Shown here: positions 49,119 through 56,122 of the stretch, one piece after another
How positions within the stretch are numbered: the first letter of the stretch is position 1
Layout of the letters: the number at the start of each line of letters is the position of its first letter
Virus record (IMG/VR): IMGVR_UViG_3300027763_001745
Span: 1-56,122 of that record
From: a virus
DNA: 56,122 nucleotides
Direction: 5' to 3' (one strand)
Position numbers and translations under genes: made by a program
Notes under the pieces: generated by a model
What the model was told of the DNA's origin: nothing
The model's input: the letters and a program-made list of their open reading frames with translations, nothing else
Database searches by the model: none

Positions 49119-49729
49119 ATATATTCGTATATTATTTCTGCAACTGCCTCATGGCCTTGTTCGTTAAAATGCCAATCTCCCTGTGGATATTTATTAGTAG
49201 TAGGATCTTGCCAATATTCTTTATGTTGATCCATCCAGTCTTTCCAATTGATATGGCCGTCTGCCGCAATAACATTTTTAAGTTCTGCAGTATTTGGACT
49301 AAAATCTACTAGCCAAGTATACACACGATAACCTTGATGCTGTAGTGTTTTAATCTTTTGTCTCCATCTTCTTTCATTAAAGTCATATATGCTATTCCAT
49401 TCATGCATTAGATGTGCTAATTCACTTTGACTGTCATGTTTAACTAGTTCTTCAAAAGTAACACGACTGAAGAAACTTGGACTTATTATTATAACATCAT
49501 CATGAGTCCAGAGCAAGATATCTTCGTCAATTCGGTTGTTTACGTAATTCCAACCTATACCGCTGAGACTTTTTGTCTTACATTCTAAGCCTAACTGTTT
49601 GGCTAAATGTGTTCCCCAATAGTCGTAGCCTTTAAGATTTCTAAATCCTTCAGAATCAAAATCTGCACCGCCTGGTTCAATTTGAAAAGGTTCGCTAAAG
49701 CTACATCCATAAACGTATAACTTATTCAT
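49103..49729 (-). CDS. SGNH-like hydrolase family protein
   Basis: This encodes 208 residues from ATG 49729 (MNKLYVYGCSF). The nucleophile is S10 in YGCSFS, followed by LSGIGWNYVNN at the GxND position and a C-terminal DWHFNEQGHEAVAE. The last block is a classic D-x2-H-like end of SGNH enzymes. It starts on an ATGA overlap with the next SGNH gene upstream. Likely esterase or acyl transfer on sugars. Confidence 0.75.
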   Translation of the reverse strand: MNKLYVYGCSFSEPFQIEPGGADFDSEGFRNLKGYDYWGTHLAKQLGLECKTKSLSGIGWNYVNNRIDEDILLWTHDDVIIISPSFFSRVTFEELVKHDSQSELAHLMHEWNSIYDFNERRWRQKIKTLQHQGYRVYTWLVDFSPNTAELKNVIAADGHINWKDWMDQHKEYWQDPTTNKYPQGDWHFNEQGHEAVAEIIYEYICQQQ

Positions 49730-50571
49730 AACACACCTCTTGCCTGCATGTCTTGCCAAATATAGTCGGCCCACAGAGTATGTGCAAAATGTAAAGGATG
49801 CAGATATTTGCCTGTTGGTAAATCATTCATGTGAACGTGGTGCATAAAACTATCCCTAAAATTTTGTATATTTTTTTGATTTTCATGCCACTCTAACTCT
49901 TTACTAAATTCTTCTGGTACATTGACATCAGTTTTAAACTCGCCGCCTTCCCACCATGGTGGTAATGCGTTAAAGAAAAAATGCTTGATGCCCAAGTTGT
50001 TCAATGTATTGCTCAGCAAAAATACCGAGTTAAAATACGATTTTATTCTTGCATAGTCATTGTACACTAATGCATTGTATTGTTCGTGTAATTGATCCAT
50101 GTGTTTGATATAAACTTCATCGTTTATTTCTAATCGGTCCACTGTGGTGCTAAAAGGTTGTACTAAGTTCCAACGTTGCCATGTGTTTTCAACATATATC
50201 TCGTCTCGTTCGCTGGTAGTCCAACCTATAACTATTAGAGTTTTTTTGTAGTCTGAAGGCGTTAAACTGTAGACATAGTCTAATGTTTTGCGTAGTATAC
50301 GAGTATTGCTGGCTCCACCAATGGCATCATTGAATAAATTTTTTGCACCAGACAGTGTTTTTAATCTACTGGCCCAATTAAAATCGTTATAATGAAGATC
50401 ATATCTGGATACTATTTGATTATTGCTGTCTAGTATATTCCAGTTGTAGTCATCGTCAGCATTTTCTATGTGTAGATTATTGTCAGCAAGATACTGATGA
50501 AACGCTGGGTCTTGTTCCAATTCGTTACCAGCAGTCCAACTGCAACCATTAACATACACCTGTTCGATCAT
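49726..50571 (-). CDS. SGNH-like hydrolase family protein
   Basis: This encodes 281 residues. The first block is VNGCSWTAG (S11), and the second, IGGASNTRILRKTLDYV, contains the Gly and Asn of the oxyanion hole. LIVIGWTTSERDEI is shared with the protein at 50568 (FVMIGWSSPERNSF), so these two are relatives. A C-terminal LHPLHFAHTLWADYI supplies the His. It overlaps the genes on both sides by 4 bp. Confidence 0.72.
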   Translation of the reverse strand: MIEQVYVNGCSWTAGNELEQDPAFHQYLADNNLHIENADDDYNWNILDSNNQIVSRYDLHYNDFNWASRLKTLSGAKNLFNDAIGGASNTRILRKTLDYVYSLTPSDYKKTLIVIGWTTSERDEIYVENTWQRWNLVQPFSTTVDRLEINDEVYIKHMDQLHEQYNALVYNDYARIKSYFNSVFLLSNTLNNLGIKHFFFNALPPWWEGGEFKTDVNVPEEFSKELEWHENQKNIQNFRDSFMHHVHMNDLPTGKYLHPLHFAHTLWADYIWQDMQARGVL

Positions 50572-51497
50572 ATTAACTTATTGTCTTTAATATATCTTGC
50601 CAATTCTTCTGCCCATGCTTCATGAGCATCTGGACTAGGATGCCATCCCCAAAACACTGGATTTATTTCAAGATCCGTCTGTTGTATATAACTCTTAAAT
50701 GTATTCTTTGGTTGATCTTTTCGATAAAAACGCACAGGGTCTACTGAGTCCCATAGAGCAGTATAATCAAACACCATGTTGTCTCTACTGTCGGGGTTAG
50801 TGGTACTTTGATATTGATATCCGTGATTGCGTCCGACCAAGTTTTTTAACTCTGTGCGTACATCTAAGTCCTCCCAATCAGAGGCATGTATAGCATTGGG
50901 TGTTTGATAAAAACTATTAAAGCACATCCATTTAATGCCATGGTTATTACAAAAGTTTTGTAGCTGTATAACATTCAGCACATATCTAGTCATGTATTCT
51001 TCTGGATGCCACAAGTAAGCAATGTACATTTCCCAAAACTTTTCTTGTTCTTTACTGTCAAAGTGTGGCACATTAGGCCACACTCTAAATAGCATACTGA
51101 TGTTTTCATCTTTATACCAAAAACTATTTCGCTCAGGACTCGACCATCCAATCATAACAAATAAATTTTCTGTACTTAGATTGTTCTTGAGATACTTATT
51201 ACTGATGTAGTCTATTGTACGACGTAGTATACTGCCATTATCGTCTGCTGGCCAGCTTAGGTTAGTAATATCTGCATCAAAGTATTTTTGTAAATGATGA
51301 CTAAACACACGTGGGCGTCTATACGCATCATTAGCTTCTTCAAAATCAAAGTATCCTACATAAGTTCCAGGCGGGTGCTGTGCTACAATTTCTGGATCTA
51401 CAATTTCACTACCAAATACCCAGCTGTCGCCATCGCAGATAATTTCTGCACGTGGTTTAGATGTACCATTCAAACCATTTTCTTCTAATTTTGTCAT
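50568..51497 (-). CDS. SGNH-like hydrolase family protein
   Basis: This encodes 309 residues from ATG 51497 (MTKLEENGLN). The first block is ICDGDSWVFG (S25). NGSILRRTIDYI matches the second block of its downstream relative. The C terminus WGWHPSPDAHEAWAEEL provides the His. The N-terminal 15 residues look disordered. It may be a second acyl-modifying enzyme with different specificity. It overlaps the upstream transferase-like gene by 41 bp. Confidence 0.72.
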   Translation of the reverse strand: MTKLEENGLNGTSKPRAEIICDGDSWVFGSEIVDPEIVAQHPPGTYVGYFDFEEANDAYRRPRVFSHHLQKYFDADITNLSWPADDNGSILRRTIDYISNKYLKNNLSTENLFVMIGWSSPERNSFWYKDENISMLFRVWPNVPHFDSKEQEKFWEMYIAYLWHPEEYMTRYVLNVIQLQNFCNNHGIKWMCFNSFYQTPNAIHASDWEDLDVRTELKNLVGRNHGYQYQSTTNPDSRDNMVFDYTALWDSVDPVRFYRKDQPKNTFKSYIQQTDLEINPVFWGWHPSPDAHEAWAEELARYIKDNKLI

Positions 51498-52293
51498 AAT
51501 CATAAATTCCGTCTAAGTTTTCTTCTACTGCTGTACTACGCACTACAGCATATTCGATGTGCCTATTGCCATCGGGGTGTATACCTAAATTAGTAAGATG
51601 CTCATAGAGTAAACATCCAGGACCATAATACATATCAGGTTGTAAATCGATACTGCCATCATTGACTGCTACTAGATCGGCATTGTGTAAATATTTGTAG
51701 GTTGAATACAAATCTCCCAACAAATCCATGACAGGACTTTGAGCATAGAATAGCACATCGTCAAAGTTATTGTAATTAAACTCTGTGGGGAATTTGCTTA
51801 TAGCTGTGGATGTATAAGCAATGCCGGGCCATATTCTAAACAAGGGAAATCTATGTGCAGGATTATATATAGTATCTAATCGTGCCTTAACCACTATGTC
51901 ATATTGAAACTGATTTTTAAGTTCGTGATTTCGCTTCATCAATAGACTCTTGGCTAGACTATAAAACATTGAATCCCAACTCCGTGGGAATTTTTCTGGT
52001 ATCCAGTTTTCCACTTCAATGGTCACAGGCTTGTATACTTCTTTGATGGCAGCACCATCATTATGCCGTTCATTGTGGCTGTGATCATGTCCCGTTTTAG
52101 GATAACGCCAAGTATTAGTATCCCAAGTATGTATAAAATAATCTGTTTGCACAGGAATACCCAACTCTGGATGTGGATATTCATCGTTGTTGAAGAATCT
52201 CTTTATATTACCTGCACTGGCTTGCCAATGACGTGCTTGTCCGCTGAAACAAACTGCTACTCTAAATTTTTTATCGTTGTTATATAAGCTCAT
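51457..52293 (-). CDS. putative glycosyltransferase-like protein (CxSGQxR family)
   Basis: This encodes 278 residues. The N-terminal strand VAVCFSGQARHW, then DYFIHTWDTNTW, then IVVKARLDTIYN with its R-x-D, and DDVLFYAQSPVMDLLGDLY occur in the same order in the proteins at 52280 and 53176. This is consistent with a nucleotide-sugar-binding fold, though the family is not one I can name. It overlaps its neighbours by 14 and 41 bp. The three copies suggest successive transfer of different sugars. Confidence 0.65.
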   Translation of the reverse strand: MSLYNNDKKFRVAVCFSGQARHWQASAGNIKRFFNNDEYPHPELGIPVQTDYFIHTWDTNTWRYPKTGHDHSHNERHNDGAAIKEVYKPVTIEVENWIPEKFPRSWDSMFYSLAKSLLMKRNHELKNQFQYDIVVKARLDTIYNPAHRFPLFRIWPGIAYTSTAISKFPTEFNYNNFDDVLFYAQSPVMDLLGDLYSTYKYLHNADLVAVNDGSIDLQPDMYYGPGCLLYEHLTNLGIHPDGNRHIEYAVVRSTAVEENLDGIYDYDKIRRKWFEWYI

Positions 52294-53152
52294 GGCCGCC
52301 TATTTCTCCACTTAGTCCTGATTGAAGTTTGCGTTCAATATAATCACTTTGACGATATACCTTGGGATCTATTGACAGTCCTTTAACATGCATACGCAAC
52401 ATTTTGGCATAAAAATACAATGCATGTTCAGTGGATGTCATTTCATTGTTAAAGCAACGGCGTCCTAACATTGGTAGCCAGCGATAGAAATCACATATTC
52501 TATCAAAGGTAGGACTGTCAGCATACCAAAATATATCTCCCAGTCTATGAAAAGGAAAGGCGCTTTTATCCTTGGTTGTGTGACAACTGTAAACGGTGTT
52601 GTATCTAGGTAATCGAGCATCAGTATTGGCAGCATTGAAGAACCAGTTAATTTGAGTGTCATCTAAATACAAATCATATCTTATTCTAAAACACATATCA
52701 TAGCGTATACCTTGCTCAAATTCATAGGATTTTTTAAGATGTGCGGCATACATCACAGCATAAAACTGACTACCAGCCCATTCGATGGCAGATTCACCAT
52801 ATTCGTTTATATTATGTGTATTGAGTTCAAAGACTTCTTCGGGCTTTGTTCTACTTACTTGTTCATTTTCAATAATATATCTTGTAGGCTTTAGTGCCAA
52901 TAGAAAATTATTTTTTTCTTCTTCACTGATTGGTATGCCACAGACACGTCTATAGTCAAATGTCTTATCATTGTTATTGACTATAGGACTGGACATAACA
53001 GCATGAGGAGGTGTGTTGAAATCCCATATGTGAGCAAACACATCAACATCAGCTTTAAAATGTGTTGCCAGTCGTTGTTTGAATTTTTCCCATTGTGGTT
53101 GACATTTATCCCACGTGCGCGGTTGTCCGCTAAAACACAAAGCTATTTTCAT
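52280..53152 (-). CDS. putative glycosyltransferase-like protein (CxSGQxR family)
   Basis: This encodes 290 residues. Shared blocks are IALCFSGQPRTWDK, VDVFAHIWDFNTPP, CFRIRYDLYLDD and GDIFWYADSPTFDRICDFY. The ATG is 5 nt after AATAAATA, so a leaderless late mRNA may start here in addition to read-through from the gene at 53176. It has more Cys than its relatives. Acceptor unknown. Confidence 0.65.
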   Translation of the reverse strand: MKIALCFSGQPRTWDKCQPQWEKFKQRLATHFKADVDVFAHIWDFNTPPHAVMSSPIVNNNDKTFDYRRVCGIPISEEEKNNFLLALKPTRYIIENEQVSRTKPEEVFELNTHNINEYGESAIEWAGSQFYAVMYAAHLKKSYEFEQGIRYDMCFRIRYDLYLDDTQINWFFNAANTDARLPRYNTVYSCHTTKDKSAFPFHRLGDIFWYADSPTFDRICDFYRWLPMLGRRCFNNEMTSTEHALYFYAKMLRMHVKGLSIDPKVYRQSDYIERKLQSGLSGEIGGHELI

Positions 53153-53157
53153 AAAAA

Positions 53158-53165
53158 TATTTATT
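53158..53165 (-). promoter_or_regulatory. late-type promoter octamer, leaderless
   Basis: AATAAATA on the - strand, followed by TTTTT and the ATG at 53152. A TTAACT-tctt-AGTTAA hairpin (53168-53183) lies just upstream over the stop of the previous gene. Confidence 0.6.
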
Positions 53166-53175
53166 TTTTAACTTC

Positions 53176-53949
53176 TTAGTTAACTAGTAGTTTAACATCA
53201 AATACACTGATGTGTCTATTCAAATGGTAATTTCGATAGATAAAAATACTATTATTTTTCATTGAACGAACTGAAATATTATGATTACTCAAATGTAAAC
53301 GCATGTGTTGTTGCCAATCAATGATATTATGTTCATTACTACCGGATCTAACCGGTCCAAGGTCAGCCATAATATCTGCGTTGGCACTATTAGCAATCCA
53401 AAATATATCTTCTACGGCATCTGGTAAACGATTGGTAGGATCACTCACATACACGTGATCTAATTTATTGGCTATGTAATTTAGTTCGTCAATAAATCTA
53501 TGTTGATATTCAAAGACTTGATCAAATCTCATTTTAACTACTAATTTGTATTGCGATCCCAGACGTTGTTCATAGTCATATTTTAATTTATTTGATTCGT
53601 AGAGTGTTTGCAACATGGGAATACTGCTGTGGCAAAAACCATATCGATCCAGTATCATTTGTTGGTATTGACTTTGATACAAGTCAAGCTCGTCTACTTT
53701 CATTGATTTTGGTTTATAGAAATCAGTGATTTGATCTATTTTTTCTTGACCAAAACGATGCAAGACATTGGGGTCTTCTCCAGGATCTTTTGGACCCCAT
53801 GCACTAACAGATTCAGTAGTCCAAGTATGTATAAAGAAATCAATGTTGGGCCACATGCTGCCAAAAAAATGTTTAATTGCCGGAGCAACTGCAACACCTG
53901 TTCTTATTTGGCCGCTGATACAAACAGCAATTCTATCTCCAAGACTCAT
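53176..53949 (-). CDS. putative glycosyltransferase-like protein (CxSGQxR family)
   Basis: This encodes 257 residues from ATG 53949 (MSLGDRIAVC). An in-frame ATG at 54018 would add 23 residues inside the upstream gene and lacks support. Blocks are IAVCISGQIRTG, DFFIHTWTTES, LVVKMRFDQVFE and EDIFWIANSANADI, matching the two proteins downstream. It overlaps the radical SAM gene by 17 bp. The link between a radical SAM enzyme and sugar transfer is by position only. Confidence 0.65.
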   Translation of the reverse strand: MSLGDRIAVCISGQIRTGVAVAPAIKHFFGSMWPNIDFFIHTWTTESVSAWGPKDPGEDPNVLHRFGQEKIDQITDFYKPKSMKVDELDLYQSQYQQMILDRYGFCHSSIPMLQTLYESNKLKYDYEQRLGSQYKLVVKMRFDQVFEYQHRFIDELNYIANKLDHVYVSDPTNRLPDAVEDIFWIANSANADIMADLGPVRSGSNEHNIIDWQQHMRLHLSNHNISVRSMKNNSIFIYRNYHLNRHISVFDVKLLVN

Positions 53950-55309
53950 ACAGTTCTTTAAACTCTGGGAATGTTTTAATAAAATCAGTTCCTCGTCGAC
54001 GATCATGCTCGTTGACAAATGCTACAAAATCCCGTCTCAATCTAGTAATATCTTTGTCATCTTTTTTGTTAACTACTATTTCGTATATGCGTTTGAACTT
54101 ATCTGCTTCCCAATCAAAGAATCCTCGTTGTTTAGGACCTTGGTCTAAATTAGCATACATAAAATCAACTTGACTCTTAATCTGTTCTGCCCATGAGTTA
54201 GGCAATATAAACACTGCTTGATGAGCAGGGTAACGGAGATATGGTATGTCAACAATCAGCGGGCTAGTATCTCTAGTACCAAATTCTTTTTTGATAGACA
54301 ACATGTCTTCTAAAAACTTAGTGTAACCTGGAACGCTCATGGCATTGTATGTACTCATGATAGTAAAAGTTGCTTTAGGCACTTCTGTTAATACTCTACG
54401 TATATTAGCAATCCATTGATTGTAGTCAAGTCCATTGCGTATATATTCTGCTTGACTACCATATGTATCAGCACTGGTAAAAATTTTAAACTTGGCTACT
54501 TTCTTTTCTTCTGTGATGATTTTTATTTTTTCAATGAATTTAGAAAGTAAACTATCAGGCACACACATGTTACTGTTGATACTAAAATCAATATTTGGAT
54601 TTGGATTTTCTATCATATAATCCAAGGCTTTGAATGTATCTTTAGTTAATAAAGGCTCGCCGCCAGTGATTCTAAAATGTTTAAGATTGGGATAAACTTC
54701 TGGCCACCAACGCCAAAATGCTTCAACATAGGGATTATATTGATTATGTGGGATAGGCATTTGATCCGTGGCCTTAAACCATTCTATGTTATTAAACTGT
54801 GTGCTGGTAGGATATGCTCCATGCTGTTGTATTTCTTCCATCCAAGCACTGCTGATTTGTGGACTACAATAACTACATTTGAAATTACATACACTACTAA
54901 AGCTGACTTCTAAATAACTGGGATTGACATCTTCGTCGCCTGTGAATTTTTTAATTTCTTCTAAGTAAGGTTGTGCCCATGTTTGATCGTAGCTTTTATA
55001 AATCCTATCACTGATATTACTGTCACTACTATCTTCAACACGCCAGCAATAGTCACATTCTTCAGGACGTTTTCCTGTTAGCATCATTTTGCGCTGAGAT
55101 TTTTTAAAATTAGTATTGTGCAATGCGCTGGGATTGACTACTAATTCGTTTAAAGGAATTTTATGTGTAGTAGGATGATGACAACTATGATTATGCCCAG
55201 TTTGTAAATGTAGTGTTACTTGTTTCCATTTTGCAATGCAGAAACTAGGACTGACTGCATTGATTTTATTTTTGTATTCTTGAATTGGGTTTGAAGTAGG
55301 ATCTGACAT
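53933..55309 (-). CDS. radical SAM protein with N-terminal twitch-type Cys domain
   Basis: This encodes 458 residues. N-terminal Cys are C24, C43, C85 and C88, within CIAKWKQVTLHLQ and HSCHHPTTHK segments. The SAM motif is C141-x3-C145-x2-C148 (VCNFKCSYC), with ITGGEPLLT. The C terminus FIKTFPEFKEL matches the other members. Its closest relative in the window is the protein at 35551. It is the first gene of a nineteen-gene - strand run and the radical SAM gene nearest to the Cys-rich repeat protein. Confidence 0.86.
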   Translation of the reverse strand: MSDPTSNPIQEYKNKINAVSPSFCIAKWKQVTLHLQTGHNHSCHHPTTHKIPLNELVVNPSALHNTNFKKSQRKMMLTGKRPEECDYCWRVEDSSDSNISDRIYKSYDQTWAQPYLEEIKKFTGDEDVNPSYLEVSFSSVCNFKCSYCSPQISSAWMEEIQQHGAYPTSTQFNNIEWFKATDQMPIPHNQYNPYVEAFWRWWPEVYPNLKHFRITGGEPLLTKDTFKALDYMIENPNPNIDFSINSNMCVPDSLLSKFIEKIKIITEEKKVAKFKIFTSADTYGSQAEYIRNGLDYNQWIANIRRVLTEVPKATFTIMSTYNAMSVPGYTKFLEDMLSIKKEFGTRDTSPLIVDIPYLRYPAHQAVFILPNSWAEQIKSQVDFMYANLDQGPKQRGFFDWEADKFKRIYEIVVNKKDDKDITRLRRDFVAFVNEHDRRRGTDFIKTFPEFKELYESWR

Positions 55310-55330
55310 TATTGATTTTTAATCGGTTAT

Positions 55331-55357
55331 AAACTCATCCAATAAATGGATGAGTTT
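55331..55357 (-). other. 10-bp perfect hairpin in the leader of the radical SAM gene
   Basis: AAACTCATCC (55331-55340) and GGATGAGTTT (55348-55357) around a 7-nt loop. It lies between the Cys-rich protein stop and the ATG at 55309. No U tract, so a leader structure, processing site or weak terminator. Confidence 0.6.
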
Positions 55358-55396
55358 TGGTTATCGTAAAACTTAGCAGAAGCGTTGTACACTACT

Positions 55397-55404
55397 TATT
55401 TAGT
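55397..55404 (-). promoter_or_regulatory. possible late-type octamer
   Basis: ACTAAATA on the - strand in the 159-bp gap 55310-55468, giving a leader of about 80 nt that contains the hairpin. The sequence after it (AGTAG) is like that at 33637 (AGTAT). Confidence 0.4.
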
Positions 55405-55468
55405 TAAGTGGTATGTTTATTCTCACTAGATTAAAATGATAAATTTATACAGATTAATCTAAATTATC

Positions 55469-56122
55469 TTATGGACCATCCGGAGACTTCTCTGTTGGCT
55501 CCTCTGTTGGCTCCTCTGTTGGCTCCTCTGTTGGCTCCTCTGTTGGTTCTGGAGTTGGTTCTGGAGTTGGTTCTGGAGTTGGATCAGGAGTTAGAGTTGG
55601 AGTTGGTGTTGGATCTGGCGGACACTCATCTTCGCCTATGTCTTCAGATGATTCTCCGGACTTTTCACAGTTGCATGTATCCGGGTTCCATGTATAATCT
55701 GTTGTATATCTCACGCCACCACCTGCAGGGGCACATATATCAACCACTGTTGACTTACAAGTTTGTGTTGGACATGGTGTAGGAGTTGGTGTAGGTGTAG
55801 GACTAGGTGTAGGACTAGGTGTAGGACAATCACCCGGAGGCAATTGTTCAATTATTAATTCACCGCTATCTATACAACTACATGTTTCCTGATTCCATAT
55901 TTTATGCTGTGTCGATTTCACGCCATTGCCCATATTATCACACAATTCTATTACTACATCAGGGCACGATTGTTCAGGGCATGGTGTAGGTGTTGGAGTT
56001 GGAGTTGGTGTTGGATCTGGCGGACACTCATCTTCGCCTATGTCTTCAGATGATTCTCCGGACTTTTCACAGTTGCATGTATCCGGGTTCCATGTATAAT
56101 CTGTTGTATATCTCACGCCACC
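55469..56122 (-). CDS. Cys-rich Pro-Thr repeat protein, 5' end cut by window edge
   Basis: The frame is open to the window edge, with at least 217 residues. It alternates Cys-rich modules of about 50 residues with Pro-Thr linkers. One module type carries WNPDTCNCEKSGESSEDIGEDEC, in pieces seen twice; the other carries WNQETCSCIDSGEL and ends with GDC. The C terminus is an acidic EPTE repeat. Each module has about six Cys, which could form disulfides or carry other links. Pro-Thr-linked modules suggest an extended virion or surface protein. No signal peptide is visible because the start is missing. Confidence 0.75.
   Translation of the reverse strand, partial: GGVRYTTDYTWNPDTCNCEKSGESSEDIGEDECPPDPTPTPTPTPTPCPEQSCPDVVIELCDNMGNGVKSTQHKIWNQETCSCIDSGELIIEQLPPGDCPTPSPTPSPTPTPTPTPCPTQTCKSTVVDICAPAGGGVRYTTDYTWNPDTCNCEKSGESSEDIGEDECPPDPTPTPTLTPDPTPEPTPEPTPEPTEEPTEEPTEEPTEEPTEKSPDGP
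55489..55545 (-). repeat. 12-bp tandem repeat coding for EPTE
   Basis: GGCTCCTCTGTT (+ strand) repeats about five times, followed by related GGTTCTGGAGTT units. Codes for the acidic Pro/Thr/Glu tail of the Cys-rich protein. Confidence 0.85.
55594..55720 (-). repeat. 127-bp perfect direct repeat, copy 1
   Basis: Identical by eye to 55996-56122, offset 402 bp (134 codons, in frame). It covers a Cys-rich module and part of its linker. Identity at every base, including third codon positions, means a very recent duplication or gene conversion. Confidence 0.85.
55996..56122 (-). repeat. 127-bp perfect direct repeat, copy 2 (reaches window edge)
   Basis: Second copy of the repeat at 55594-55720. 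It runs to the last base of the window, so the true repeat may be longer and there may be further copies beyond. Confidence 0.85.

Noticed and set aside
55471-55782. + strand open frame with Leu-Ala-Pro repeats
   Set aside because: It is the reverse reading of the EPTE and Pro-Thr repeats of the Cys-rich protein.
1-56122. CRISPR arrays, tRNA or rRNA genes, insertion sequences, integrase or attachment sites
   Set aside because: Looked for by eye. No spaced direct repeats of CRISPR type, no cloverleaf with a CCA-type end, no transposase- or integrase-like protein was seen. Repeats present are all in-frame coding repeats.

Overview
This window is almost certainly part of a large AT-rich tailed-phage genome of the T4-like (myovirus) type, probably from an environmental or metagenomic source. 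The evidence is the near absence of non-coding DNA, gene overlaps of 1-50 bp, many very small genes, a T4-RNase-H-like 5'-3' nuclease, ThyX, FolE, QueE, a MoxR/metallopeptidase-VWA pair, tail-fibre-like proteins with Pro-Thr linkers, and T4-late-type promoter octamers (TATAAATA and variants). No capsid, terminase, polymerase or tRNA gene lies in the window, so the phage call rests on context. The host is unknown. One exported Ala/Lys/Pro-rich protein and clean sigma70 promoters suggest a Gram-negative proteobacterium (inference).

Layout. Positions 1-10860 (+ strand) hold a glycan-related start (partial Rossmann-like protein, GT-B glycosyltransferase, short UDP-sugar-dehydrogenase-like protein), then FolE, QueE, S-adenosylmethionine synthetase (MetK), the nuclease, a PhyH-type dioxygenase and small conserved unknowns. 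Positions 10860-16680 (+) hold about a dozen tiny genes in small units, most with their own near-consensus sigma70 promoter (TTGACA, 17 bp, TATAAT). The -35 box usually abuts or overlaps the stop codon of the gene before. The region ends with a MoxR ATPase and its metallopeptidase/VWA partner. Positions 17650-19785 (+) hold three unknowns and ThyX.

From 19809 to the right end almost everything is on the - strand and looks late-expressed. A tail-fibre-like protein stands at the left end (19809-21689) and a Cys-rich, Pro-Thr-linked repeat protein at the right end (55469 to the edge). Between them lies an unusual modification island. It has eleven radical SAM proteins, seven of which carry an extra N-terminal Cys set (N-terminal twitch type) and four of which are CxxxCxxC enzymes with C-terminal Cys pairs. 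It also has a 2OG-Fe(II) oxygenase, a nitroreductase, an SDR-like protein, five SGNH-like hydrolases, three related GT-A-like proteins (one carrying seven tandem repeats of about 65 residues), four related proteins with a (C)xSGxxR start, and a small-molecule set: NodU-type carbamoyltransferase, GatZ-like aldolase subunit, AroE-like dehydrogenase, NTF2-like protein, nucleotidyltransferase-kinase fusion and cupin.

Working model (inference): the island makes and attaches an unusual sugar- or cyclitol-like, carbamoylated or acylated decoration on the virion or on host surface glycans. The phage MetK would supply SAM for the radical SAM enzymes. At eight genes the late octamer lies exactly 5 or 6 nt before the ATG, which predicts leaderless late mRNAs. 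Two early genes show the same geometry with a sigma70 -10 box.
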